Source: Myxococcales bacterium (lineage in GTDB: Bacteria > Myxococcota > Myxococcia > Myxococcales > Myxococcaceae). From it: a stretch of 19,085 nt of DNA. Both the position numbers and the translations under genes were made by a program. The notes beneath the pieces were generated by a model, which saw nothing but the letters and a program-made list of their open reading frames with translations, had not been told where the DNA came from and searched no databases. The stretch covers positions 2,537 to 21,621 of the forward strand of contig PMBV01000081.1 of NCBI GenBank assembly GCA_003153055.1, in the 5' to 3' direction. This document shows, piece after piece, positions 1-7,145 of this stretch; position 1 is the stretch's first letter; every line of letters begins with the position of its first letter.

Positions 1-977
1 ACGGTGACGGTGCGCTCCAGCACCGCCTCGCCCACGCGGAGCTCGAGCCGGTAGACTCCACCCGGGAGCGCGAGCACGAGTGGCCCTTCAGCCTTGTCGA
101 CGTCCGCGAAGATTCGTCCGCTCGCCTCGGCCACCACGAGCCAACGCCCCGGCGCCTCGACGTCGAGCTCGAGCCGCGAGGCGCTCTTGCGCGGCTCGGC
201 CATCACCAGCTGACCCGCTCCGCGGAGGTCCACCGAGAAGGAGGGCCGCTGCACCCCGCCGCGGGAGGCGAACGTCGCCTCGATGGTCCTCGCCCAGGCC
301 CAGGCATACGCCTCGTCGAGCGTCACCTGCCCGTCGCGCGACGAATCGGCGGCGCCGCGGAGCCCGGTGACGAGGTAGTGGGTGAAGTAGCTGCCCTCGA
401 GCGAGTCGCTCTCCTGGGCGTACTCGTCGGCGCCCGAGGACGAGATGAGCACCCGCCCCTCGACCCCCGATGCCTCGATGCGGGTCGCCGGTCCATCGGC
501 TGGCTTGAGGCCCTTGAGCCGCGTGAGGCGACCCGACTGACAGGCGTCTATCACCAGGAGCCCGACCCGCACCGGCGCCGCTTTGACGAACTCGACGAGC
601 TCCTCGAGCATGAGCTCGGTCCCCGCGAGGTGCAGGGCGCCTTCGGCCGCGTGCGACGAGACGTAGACAACGAGGCGGTCATGAGGCCCCCCGGCCATCC
701 TCGACTTGAGCTGTTTCAGGGCGGCGTGAAGAGACTCGGCGTTCGCGCCCAGGAGCTCGGTGACGTTCGCCTCGGAGAAGCCCCCCACGTCGAGGAGCGC
801 GCGCTTCATCTTGCTCGCGTCGCGCTCGGCGTAGCGGAGCTGCTCTTCCTCGATGAGGCCTCGATTGGAGCCGACCACGAGCGCGAACCGCTCGCCCTGG
901 GCCCGCGCCGCCGACCCGACGCCGAGCGTGAGGCCGATGAGCACCGCGAGTAGAAGGCTGGTGCCCGGATTCGCCAT
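1..977 (-). CDS. Secreted caspase-like (peptidase C14/metacaspase family) protein, 3' end outside the window
   Basis: Reading from an ATG at 977, 325 residues are visible before the window edge, with no stop codon. Residues 1-26 look like a signal peptide ending A-R-A before Q27, so the protein is probably exported. The caspase core follows: FALVVGSN at about 31-38, the histidine of the dyad at H109 (VSSHAAEG) and the catalytic cysteine at C146 in IDACQSGR, which matches the family's D-A-C-x-S-G signature. Residues 211-222 (DSSRDGQVTLDE) resemble the calcium-loop-like stretch seen in many bacterial caspase homologues. From about residue 265 a beta-rich region, perhaps a PEGA-like or carrier domain, runs off the edge. 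The gene begins 5 nt after the anti-sigma stop, so it is the last visible member of a sigma/anti-sigma/caspase operon. Family assignment is firm; substrate and biological role are unknown. Confidence 0.88.
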   Translation of the reverse strand, partial: MANPGTSLLLAVLIGLTLGVGSAARAQGERFALVVGSNRGLIEEEQLRYAERDASKMKRALLDVGGFSEANVTELLGANAESLHAALKQLKSRMAGGPHDRLVVYVSSHAAEGALHLAGTELMLEELVEFVKAAPVRVGLLVIDACQSGRLTRLKGLKPADGPATRIEASGVEGRVLISSSGADEYAQESDSLEGSYFTHYLVTGLRGAADSSRDGQVTLDEAYAWAWARTIEATFASRGGVQRPSFSVDLRGAGQLVMAEPRKSASRLELDVEAPGRWLVVAEASGRIFADVDKAEGPLVLALPGGVYRLELRVGEAVLERTVT

Positions 978-982
978 GCACC

Positions 983-1606
983 TCATCGTACGAGGAGCCT
1001 CACCGTGCGAGCCTGGTCTCCCTCCTCGCTCACCGGACGCGCCTCGTTCGCGAAGACGGCCTTCACCGTCACGTCTCCCGGTGTCACCACGAGCTCGATG
1101 AGCCTCGACCGCGCGCCGGGGGCCAGGGCTTCGTACACCCGGCCGTCTCGAGGCCAGAGCGTCTCGACCTTCCCGTCGTCGTCGATCGCGAGAACCGCGC
1201 CGTGGGAGTACCCGCCGCTGCCGACGGCCACCGTCAGCCGTTGACCCGGGCGGGCCTCGGTGACGGAGCGGTCCGCCTCGTCGAGGAGCATCACCGCTGG
1301 CGCTCCCTTGAGCCGCGCGTCGCCAGCGTCCCGAGGCCAGGCGAGGAAGAGCGCCACGCCCGCGGCGAGCGGCGCCGCCAGAAGGACGAGGCGTCGCCGC
1401 GACGTCTTCGCTGGGGCAGAGCGGGGCGCCGCGCCGAGCAGGGCGAGCTGGCGCTTCGCCTCGGGCCGGCCGAGGAGCTCTGTGCTCGCAAGGGTCAGCT
1501 CGTCGAGGCGAGCCCGACACGCGGCGCAGGCCTCGAGGTGCGTGGGGGGCGGCGCCAGCCCGGCGGCGATCTCATCGAGCTCGAGGGGCGAGAGGTGCCG
1601 CGGCAT
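983..1606 (-). CDS. Transmembrane anti-sigma factor with N-terminal zinc-binding motif and DUF4384-like exterior domain
   Basis: This is a 207-residue protein starting at an ATG that shares one base with the sigma factor stop (TGATG), preceded by AAGGAG about 8 nt upstream. Residues H23, C27 and C30 (HLEACAAC) give the H-x3-C-x2-C zinc motif of ZAS-type anti-sigma domains, which bind the sigma factor in the cytoplasm. A basic stretch at 69-72 precedes one transmembrane helix at about 72-89. The C-terminal part (about 105-207) carries beta-strand patterns such as RPGQRLTVAV, then AVLAIDDDGKVETLWP, which look like DUF4384, a domain often found with bacterial caspases. By topology this part is outside the inner membrane, on the same side as the exported caspase-like protein. 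The longer open frame that continues upstream overlaps the sigma gene and is not used. Confidence 0.85.
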   Translation of the reverse strand: MPRHLSPLELDEIAAGLAPPPTHLEACAACRARLDELTLASTELLGRPEAKRQLALLGAAPRSAPAKTSRRRLVLLAAPLAAGVALFLAWPRDAGDARLKGAPAVMLLDEADRSVTEARPGQRLTVAVGSGGYSHGAVLAIDDDGKVETLWPRDGRVYEALAPGARSRLIELVVTPGDVTVKAVFANEARPVSEEGDQARTVRLLVR

Positions 1607-2130
1607 CACGTCGCTCCTTCGGGGAGCGCTTCCAAGGCCACGAGCTTGGCCCGCAGCTCGTCGACTTCGCGCCCGATGGTCTTCCGCGACAGCGAGAGGA
1701 CATCGGCGACCTCCTGCTGCGTCAAGCCGTCGACGTAGAGGAGCGCGGCGATCTCGAGCTCGCGCTCGTCGAGGCACGCCATCCACTTCGAGAGCAGCTG
1801 GCGCACTTCCAACTGGTCGGGTCCGCTCGAGGGCTCCTCGGGCACGACGCCCAGGGCCGGCTCGCGAAGGTTCCGGCTCCGGAGGAGGTTCAAGGACGCA
1901 TTGGTCGTCACGCGGTACACCCACGTCATCGGCCGCGCCTCGCGGCGGAAACTCGCGCCCTGACTCAGCATGCGCTCGAACACCTCCTGGACGACGTCCC
2001 ACGCATCCGCGTCGCGAGCGACCAGCCGCCGCGCCCGACGAAACACCACCGGCGCGAACTGCGAGTAGAGGCGCTCGACCTCGGCTCGCGTCAGCCCTCC
2101 GCTCATTGGACCACGGGGCGTGGGCCCCAT
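1606..2130 (-). CDS. ECF-family RNA polymerase sigma factor
   Basis: The protein is 174 residues from an ATG at 2130, which has GGGAG about 9 nt upstream; an alternative ATG at 2106 lacks such a site. Region 2 includes LYSQFAPVVFRRARR (about 21-35) and DAWDVVQEVFERML (42-55), the core-binding and -10-recognition helices. Region 4 at about 115-165 contains the helix-turn-helix in DGLTQQEVADVLSLSRKTI (134-152), which reads the -35 element. There is no extra C-terminal domain, and the size is typical for an ECF factor. Its stop overlaps the start of the anti-sigma gene, implying translational coupling. It probably directs transcription of its own operon, including the caspase gene, when the anti-sigma factor releases it. 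The target promoter could not be recognised upstream. Confidence 0.92.
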   Translation of the reverse strand: MGPTPRGPMSGGLTRAEVERLYSQFAPVVFRRARRLVARDADAWDVVQEVFERMLSQGASFRREARPMTWVYRVTTNASLNLLRSRNLREPALGVVPEEPSSGPDQLEVRQLLSKWMACLDERELEIAALLYVDGLTQQEVADVLSLSRKTIGREVDELRAKLVALEALPEGAT

Positions 2131-2224
2131 TGTCTGCCACTCCCTACCGACGCTTGTGACACGCGAGCAGTCGCGCGTGGGACACGGCGGCGCCTGCCCC
2201 ATAGCACGCGCAGAGCAGGAGGCG
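2131..2224. promoter_or_regulatory. Presumed promoter region of the sigma/anti-sigma/caspase operon
   Basis: These 94 bases separate the zinc-finger gene stop from the sigma factor start. They hold the GGGAG ribosome-binding site of the sigma gene and a small imperfect palindrome (CGCGA, gcag, TCGCG) around 2172-2185. No clear -35/-10 pair is visible, so the promoter is placed here by position only. Confidence 0.35.
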
Positions 2225-2770
2225 TCAGAGGTCGGCCGAGAGCGCGTCGAGGTCTTGCTGCCCCAGCGCCGGGGAGTTGAGCTTCACGTTCTCGAGGAGC
2301 GCGTCGTCACCGGTGTACTCGGCGGCGCAGCCCGGGTGCAGGTACCCGGGGCCGGTGGTCATGAAGCTGCCGGTGTCGACCTCCCGCTCGACGGCGATGC
2401 GAAAGGTGTCTTTGTCGATGGTCTCGTCGCACTGAAGGCACTTCGAGCGGCTGGTGGAGGCTCGCTCGGCGTACGGGTAGGCGGCCTTGGCCCCACCCTT
2501 CTTGCCGGCCTTCGGCGGGTTGGCGAGGATCTGCTCGATCTTCTCGCGATCGGGGATTGTCCCGCCAAAGGCCGCCATCGCGGCTGTCACCTTGGCGGGC
2601 AGGCGGCCAGCGGCGCAGGCGAGATGGTGCCACTGGAAGGCAGTGCCCCCGTCGGAGCTGAACTGGTTGGCGACCTCCTCGCCGAAGCGCAGGACGCCCT
2701 TGTCGATCTTCTCGCGGCAGGTGCGACACGTGGCGCGGTTGGATTTCGACTCCTCGATGATGTCGGCCAT
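2225..2770 (-). CDS. Small protein with two PARP-type zinc fingers
   Basis: The 181-residue protein starts at an ATG at 2770 with a GGGGG purine run about 6-10 nt upstream. It has two copies of the PARP-type finger pattern C-x2-C ... H-x2-C. The first uses C15, C18, H49 and C52 (CRTC and HHLAC); the second uses C111, C114, H145 and C148 (CLQC and HPGC). Both copies have the conserved I-D-K segment and the R-F/R-I strand after the Cys pair. In eukaryotic PARP1 such fingers bind DNA strand breaks. No ADP-ribosyltransferase, ligase or other catalytic domain is present, and a charged linker (about 85-108) joins the fingers. DNA binding is inferred from the family; the function in this bacterium is unknown. 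It lies 58 nt downstream of the radical SAM gene and may be co-transcribed with it. Confidence 0.85.
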   Translation of the reverse strand: MADIIEESKSNRATCRTCREKIDKGVLRFGEEVANQFSSDGGTAFQWHHLACAAGRLPAKVTAAMAAFGGTIPDREKIEQILANPPKAGKKGGAKAAYPYAERASTSRSKCLQCDETIDKDTFRIAVEREVDTGSFMTTGPGYLHPGCAAEYTGDDALLENVKLNSPALGQQDLDALSADL

Positions 2771-2828
2771 GGAGACCCCCAGGCGGAATTGTAGCGCCTC
2801 TGCGCCGCCGTCGCGCCCGATTCGACCA

Positions 2829-4070
2829 TCAGCCCGTCCACCGCGCGAGCAGCCCCACGGGCCCCGGCCGCGGAGCCTCGGGCAGGCCGAAGGGCTCCTC
2901 GATGACCTCATAGACAGCACAGTCGAAGGGCTCCTGGGGCGCGGGCCGGCGCGGCACCAGGCGCTCCTGCAGACCCCTCGAAGCGAGGGCCCGGGCTCGG
3001 TAGTGGCACAGCGGGTTGTTGCCCGGCCGCCCCATCAATGCGTGGGCCGTGAAGCTGCAGCCACCCAGGCATTGGGCCGCGAAGGGGCAGGTTCGACAGA
3101 AGCCCCACAGGTCGTCCACGGTGCGGGTGCGGGTGAAGGCCAGGCTCGAAGGGTCGCTCCAGAGCGCGGCCAGAGGGCGCTCGCGCAGGTTGCCGCCGAC
3201 GTAGTGCGATGTCTGCAGCGACGGGCAGCCCTTCACCGCGCCGTTCGACTCGATGCCCAGGAGCTGCCGCCCGGCCTGACAGGTCTGGAAGTGGTCGCTC
3301 ATACCGGCCTTTGGAGAGCGCAGCACTGCCTCCTCGGGGCCGAAGAAGCCGAGGTTGTTTCCCGGCTGAATGAGGAGGCCGTCGGTGAAGCCTCGCTCCT
3401 TGAGGGCCGCGAGCCGGGGCATGAAGTCGAGCAGGTCCCACGGCTGGAAGGTCATCGCTGGGCGATCCGCCGCCCGGCCCAACGGCGTGGTGAGTTGCAC
3501 CTGCCAGGCCGTGACCCCGAGCCCTCGGAGGAGCTCGTACATCGCCTCGAGCTCACCGTGGTTGAGGCGGTTGAAGTTCGAGTTGGCCGATCGGCGAAGG
3601 CCCGCGGCGCCGAGGTGCCCGAGCGCCGCCGTGGCCGCCGCGAAGCTGCCCCGATGGCCGCGCATCAGGTCGTGGGTCGCCTCCATGCCATCGACGCTGA
3701 CCGACACGGTGTGAAGGCCGGCGTCGGCCCAGGCGCGCGCGGCCTCGGCGGTGATGCCCCAGCCACCGGTCGTCATCGTGGGGCGCACGCCGCGGGCCTT
3801 GAGGGCTCGCACGATGTCGAGGAAGCCGGGGTGGAGGTACGCTTCTCCGCCGATGAGGGCGCATTCGAAGCAGCCCAGCTCGGCGAGCTGTTCCACCACG
3901 TCGAGCGCCTCGGCGGTCGAAAGCTCGTTCGACCTCGCCACGCCAGCCCGTGAGCCGCAATGCGTGCAGTGCTGGTCGCACCCCAGGGTGAGCTCCCAGA
4001 CGACGTACCGGGGCCGTGGTTCTCCGCGCACATCGAAGCGACGGAAGGCCTCATCGTCTCTGGGGCTCAC
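2829..4070 (-). CDS. Radical SAM protein with C-terminal SPASM domain
   Basis: This 413-residue enzyme starts at a GTG at 4070, chosen because GTG and the TGA of the upstream gene overlap (GTGA) and a GGAGGGAAGGA run lies just upstream. The radical SAM [4Fe-4S] site is C31-x3-C35-x2-C38 (CDQHCTHC), followed by the GGEAYLH segment at 74-80 that normally contacts S-adenosylmethionine. The C-terminal part has the full SPASM cysteine set: C264, C282, C325, C328, C334, C338 and C355, enough for two auxiliary clusters. Such proteins typically modify ribosomally made peptides or protein side chains (PqqE, AnSME, mycofactocin and sactipeptide maturases). The overlapping upstream gene encodes a small Cys-rich protein, a plausible but unproven substrate. 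No RRE-type N-terminal domain is obvious. Confidence 0.92.
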   Translation of the reverse strand: MSPRDDEAFRRFDVRGEPRPRYVVWELTLGCDQHCTHCGSRAGVARSNELSTAEALDVVEQLAELGCFECALIGGEAYLHPGFLDIVRALKARGVRPTMTTGGWGITAEAARAWADAGLHTVSVSVDGMEATHDLMRGHRGSFAAATAALGHLGAAGLRRSANSNFNRLNHGELEAMYELLRGLGVTAWQVQLTTPLGRAADRPAMTFQPWDLLDFMPRLAALKERGFTDGLLIQPGNNLGFFGPEEAVLRSPKAGMSDHFQTCQAGRQLLGIESNGAVKGCPSLQTSHYVGGNLRERPLAALWSDPSSLAFTRTRTVDDLWGFCRTCPFAAQCLGGCSFTAHALMGRPGNNPLCHYRARALASRGLQERLVPRRPAPQEPFDCAVYEVIEEPFGLPEAPRPGPVGLLARWTG

Positions 4071-4381
4071 CCGCCGTCCTTCCCTCCATCGGGCGCCGTG
4101 TCGAGGCAGTTGGTCCGCCACTCCGGGTCGGAAGACAGGACTCCTCCGTCGGCCAGGGGCGCAGCGCAGTCATAGCCCAGACAACTGTCGTAGTTTCGGC
4201 CGCCGTCAGGGAGTCGCGTCGCCGCGCAGGGTGGGCCGTAGCAGGCAGAGAGCGTGACCGAGGCCAGGCCGGCGCCCGCGAAGGCCAGCGGCACCGCCCA
4301 CCAACGGCGAGTGGAGCTGCAGTTGGGGCAGGTCGAGCTGCCCTCGGGGACGAAGCCCTGACACCGCTGACATTGCCTCAT
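4067..4381 (-). CDS. Small zinc-ribbon protein with a membrane helix/lipobox and Cys-rich Asp/Gly-rich tail
   Basis: The 104-residue protein has a strong AGGAG site 5-6 nt before its ATG. It begins with a zinc ribbon, C4-x2-C7 and C18-x2-C21, then has a hydrophobic segment at about 28-46 that ends in L-S-A-C47, a good lipobox. After C47 comes YGPPCA and a tail rich in Asp-Gly-Gly with C52, C67, C72 and C92. Either this is a single-pass membrane protein with a cytoplasmic ribbon, or the ribbon is removed when C47 is lipidated, an unusual leader for a lipoprotein. The A-C-Y-G-P-P motif recalls small lipoproteins from myxobacteria that I know only as hypotheticals. It overlaps the radical SAM gene by 4 bases and is therefore probably coupled to it in function; it could be its substrate. 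Confidence 0.75.
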   Translation of the reverse strand: MRQCQRCQGFVPEGSSTCPNCSSTRRWWAVPLAFAGAGLASVTLSACYGPPCAATRLPDGGRNYDSCLGYDCAAPLADGGVLSSDPEWRTNCLDTAPDGGKDGG

Positions 4382-4474
4382 GGAGTCTCCTGTGGCGCTT
4401 CGGTTGGGTGTCTGTGTTGTGCGGGGGAGCCGTGGAGCCTAGGCTGCTCGCTGCCGGCAGGGAAGGGCTCCGAG

Positions 4475-5353
4475 TCAGAGCCGTCGTTGGTCGAGCAACG
4501 CGCGGGAGGTGGCCAGAGCTTGCGCTTGGTCCATCAGACCGAGAGGGCCGCGGGCCGCCGGGCGTATCTCGTCACCGGCCAGCACCTCGAGGACGACCTC
4601 CTGGGCTTCACGCGCCCGGCGGCGCTGGGCCACGGTGAGCCGGGGCATCAACGCCTCGGCCAACCCGAAGGAGAGCTCGGCGTGCTCGGCCTCCTCGGCG
4701 GCGATCTCCGTCATCACCTCGGCGATGGCTGGGTCCGTCGCGGTGCGAGCCTGGTGAACGTTGAGCACCGAACCGAACAGCTCTCGGCCGCACCCCTCGC
4801 CGGCGTTGTCGATGGCGATGGCCTCGAGACTCCTCAGCTCGGAGGTCCGCATCTCGAGCGGTCGAGGGCAGTACCCGTAGCGCAGCGCCAGCCGGGTCAC
4901 GCTCGTGGCGTGGCGGACCTCGTGCTCGGCGGCTCGCAGGGCCTCGGCGGCGAAGCGCGGGAGCCCGTGGGCGTCGAGCTCGGTGGCCAGGTGCATGAAC
5001 GCGTGTACGGCCGCCGCCTCGAGCTCGGCCATGCGCGCCAGCCACGAGCCGGGGGAGGCGTCGACTCCCGAGAGGCTCACCAGCCCCGGAGGTACCCGAC
5101 CGCCAACGCAGAACAGGTGGCACTGCACCAGGCCAGCATCGAGGATGACGCAGGCGTTGGCCGTGGAGCAGACCTGCTGGCAACTCGCCCAATCCAGCTG
5201 CCCGTTCGTCACGCTCCCTCCGTCGACCAGGCCACCGTCCCATGGTTCTACCCAGGTGTCGCTCGGGCCTCCCATGAGCCCACAGGTGGTCGGCGCAGGG
5301 CAGTTGGCGAAGAGCGGCACTCCTGCCGCGAGCAATAGGTTGGCTTTTCGCAT
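4475..5353 (-). CDS. Ferritin-like diiron-fold protein with a Cys-rich N-terminal region
   Basis: The 292-residue product starts at an ATG at 5353 (MRKANLLLAAG). In-frame ATGs at 5377 and 5386 are possible and none has a clear ribosome-binding site. The N-terminus is weakly hydrophobic, like a signal sequence ending near C18. A Cys-rich stretch follows (C24, C58, C62, C68, C78, C82). From about 103 to 235 there is a four-helix ferritin-like pattern with candidate metal ligands E112, E145-x2-H148, E186 or E191, and E221-x2-H224, the two ExxH motifs typical of diiron carboxylate folds. An Arg-rich C-terminal helix completes it. Bound metal and reaction are unknown. It lies 93 nt upstream of the zinc-ribbon lipoprotein gene in the same direction, so it is probably part of the same cassette. 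A decayed copy of its 3' end lies at about 5531-5640. Confidence 0.78.
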   Translation of the reverse strand: MRKANLLLAAGVPLFANCPAPTTCGLMGGPSDTWVEPWDGGLVDGGSVTNGQLDWASCQQVCSTANACVILDAGLVQCHLFCVGGRVPPGLVSLSGVDASPGSWLARMAELEAAAVHAFMHLATELDAHGLPRFAAEALRAAEHEVRHATSVTRLALRYGYCPRPLEMRTSELRSLEAIAIDNAGEGCGRELFGSVLNVHQARTATDPAIAEVMTEIAAEEAEHAELSFGLAEALMPRLTVAQRRRAREAQEVVLEVLAGDEIRPAARGPLGLMDQAQALATSRALLDQRRL

Positions 5354-5469
5354 GTGCACACCGACAGCAATGGACATGCCATTCATCAGGCCGACTGTTT
5401 CCGAGGTGTTTCGATGGAGGTCGAGAGCCCAGCGCGACATGGCTGCCCTGCGACCAGGTGCCGAGCCTC

Positions 5470-5650
5470 TCAGTGTCGCTGTGACGGAGGCCGGCCGAAC
5501 CAGCGGCGCCAGGCGCGGGTGAACGAAGCCTGCTCGGCGCCGACAGGGAAGGGCCACAGCCGTCGCTGCTCGAGGAACCCGCGGGCGGCGGCGCTGGTCC
5601 ACGGGGGCCGAGACATCAACGCCTCGGCAGACCCGAACACGCACTGGGCC
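5470..5650 (-). pseudogene. Chimeric remnant: ferritin-like C-terminus fused in frame to AraC C-terminus
   Basis: Read on the minus strand, one frame gives FGSAEALMSRPP, then SAAARGFLEQRRL, then WPFPVGA, then EQASFTRAWRRWFG and RPPSQRH before a TGA at 5472-5470. The first part resembles the end of the neighbouring ferritin-like protein (SFGLAEALMPR and ATSRALLDQRRL). The last part is the end of the AraC-family protein encoded at 7146-8084. At DNA level, 5531-5585 aligns with about 4446-4510 and 5586-5632 aligns with about 4616-4664, so roughly 105 bases (35 codons) of the ferritin gene are missing between the blocks. No credible start is present. I interpret this as debris of duplication and recombination. 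Confidence 0.7.
5477..5539 (+). repeat. 63-bp direct repeat, left copy (AraC 3' end)
   Basis: These 63 bases match 7153-7215 with a single difference (C at 5491, T at 7167), in the same orientation and 1676 bp apart. The right copy lies inside the functional AraC-family gene, coding for its second helix-turn-helix end; the left copy is part of the chimeric remnant. Confidence 0.9.
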
Positions 5651-5732
5651 TTTCGCGATCGGCTTGCCGGCTATGCCGTTGGCGATCGCGTTTACCCACA
5701 ATCTCACCCAGGTCTCCGGAGCCTGCGCTCGC

Positions 5733-7079
5733 TCAACGGACGCAGATGGCTCCCTCACCGCCCACGTTGCAGTTCGACATCGCCGACACCGTGATCTTCG
5801 TGGTGTTCGCCGGACACTTCACTTGTGCGACGTTGCCGCTGGCGGCAGGACAACTGGTAACTGAAACGTACCCTGCTTTGTAGTTGTCGCAGGTGGCGCC
5901 CCCGTAGGTTGGTTGCTGCGGGTCCCAAAGCCCTAGGATTCCGTTCATGCATGTCCCGCCCGCCACCACGCCCTTGAATGCAATTCCGTTCTGGGAGAAA
6001 CTGCCGATCGTATTGACGTTGCCGGCGCTGTCGACGCTCGCCACGGCGCTCGCGCTACCATTCCCAAACACCACGCCTTTGCCATCATACCAGTTCAAAT
6101 AGATGAGCCCTCCAGTTTTGGTCTTGTCGGCGTCGAGGTGAAGGTTTCCCCCGCTGTTTGAGCCCCAGAGGGTGCGGTTAGCAAAGCCGAGTTTGATCTG
6201 TGTTTCACCATTGTCCAGTGAGGCCGGTCCGTTGTAGAGACGTCGAGCGTCGATGGCGGTGTTTTCGCCCGGCGCGAAGCTCAGCACCCTGAACATCGAG
6301 ATGTTGACGGGTTTTCCTGGAAGGGCCGGGGCACTCACCGTCAGGCGAATATAGCGAGCCTGTACTGACTTGAGCTTGTGGTCGAAGAAGTCGCCACTCA
6401 CAGGGGCTACGGCTGGGACCGGTGTCCACGGTTTTGAAGTGTCCTCACTGTACTCGAGTTGATAGAGGCCGCTGCCTTGGTAGGCTGGAATATTCTCGGC
6501 CGCTCCACGCGGATAGCTCTCGAAGGCCACCTCGAAGATGCCCGTGACCAACTGGCCGAGGTCCACCGTCATCGAACTCGCGAACGTCGAGGTCGTCCAG
6601 TAGCTGTCGGGAGCTTCGCCAGTGGGGCCTGAGTTCTTGATCGACCCAGCGCTGACCGTTGCCTTTCGACCTCGGGCCACGTCGGTGAAGAGACCTCCGC
6701 GCTCGGTGGTCGCTCCGCCTGCGACGCTCTTGCACGAGAGGGCGTAGGGGACCGAAGCAATACGCTGCCGAGGTGTCAGTGCAGCGCCGTTCACCGACAG
6801 CTCGAGAAAGAGCGTCCTTCCGTCGAAGACGTCGCCGAGAGGCGTCGATTGCCCGAGGTAGGTCGCATAGAAGCCGTCTGAGAGTCCGACCGTCTGGGTT
6901 TCGCTCCAGACCTCGCTCCCTACGGTTGCAGCGTCAAAGAGCGAGAACTTGATGCTCACCTGCCCTGCGACTGGCAAACCATCGGAGCCGTACAACCGGC
7001 CCTGGTAGGCGAGACTCGAGGGAACCTGAGCGAGCGCAAGAGACGGAAGTAAGAGAAGGGCGGTAATCATATGTGCCAT
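5733..7079 (-). CDS. Secreted surface protein with F5/8-type C (discoidin-like) domain and Cys-rich C-terminus
   Basis: From an ATG at 7079 the protein has 448 residues; ATGs at 7127 and 7070 are alternatives and no start has a clear ribosome-binding site. Residues 4-17 form a signal peptide ending A-L-A before Q18. Residues 19-113 (AYQGRLYGSDGLPVAG, through RTLFLELSV, to LTPRQRIASVPYAL) are a module common at the start of large bacterial surface and tail-fibre-like proteins. Residues about 135-268 look like a discoidin/F5/8 type C carbohydrate-binding beta-sandwich, including YWTTSTFASSMTVDLG and ARYIRLTV. Residues 377-446 hold six cysteines (C377, C397, C410, C422, C437, C446), possibly disulphides. 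The base composition is lower in GC than the flanks (47% and 62% in two 60-base stretches I counted, against 80% in one stretch of the kinase gene), suggesting acquisition. Ligand unknown. Confidence 0.82.
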   Translation of the reverse strand: MAHMITALLLLPSLALAQVPSSLAYQGRLYGSDGLPVAGQVSIKFSLFDAATVGSEVWSETQTVGLSDGFYATYLGQSTPLGDVFDGRTLFLELSVNGAALTPRQRIASVPYALSCKSVAGGATTERGGLFTDVARGRKATVSAGSIKNSGPTGEAPDSYWTTSTFASSMTVDLGQLVTGIFEVAFESYPRGAAENIPAYQGSGLYQLEYSEDTSKPWTPVPAVAPVSGDFFDHKLKSVQARYIRLTVSAPALPGKPVNISMFRVLSFAPGENTAIDARRLYNGPASLDNGETQIKLGFANRTLWGSNSGGNLHLDADKTKTGGLIYLNWYDGKGVVFGNGSASAVASVDSAGNVNTIGSFSQNGIAFKGVVAGGTCMNGILGLWDPQQPTYGGATCDNYKAGYVSVTSCPAASGNVAQVKCPANTTKITVSAMSNCNVGGEGAICVR

Positions 7080-7145
7080 CAGGTATGAATCACAACGACA
7101 CAGACATGTCGAGTGCCGATGGGTCATGCGAATACAAGGACAGCC

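Noticed and set aside
1607..2140. Upstream extension of the anti-sigma reading frame to 2140
   Set aside because: It overlaps the whole sigma factor gene; the ATG at 1606 has a good ribosome-binding site and the usual TGATG coupling.
2165..2195. Palindrome upstream of the sigma gene as an operator
   Set aside because: Only 5 bp pair perfectly around a four-base loop; such matches are common in DNA of this composition.
2487..3953. Long plus-strand open frame of 488 codons
   Set aside because: It runs antisense to the radical SAM and PARP-finger genes, which carry clear motifs. Long antisense frames are expected in DNA this rich in GC.
4067..4381. Calling the small Cys-rich protein a RiPP precursor
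   Set aside because: It lacks a recognisable leader/core boundary and no peptidase or exporter is nearby, so it is described only as a possible substrate.
4016..5338. Long plus-strand open frame of 440 codons
   Set aside because: It is antisense to the ferritin-like and zinc-ribbon genes and shows no recognisable domain.
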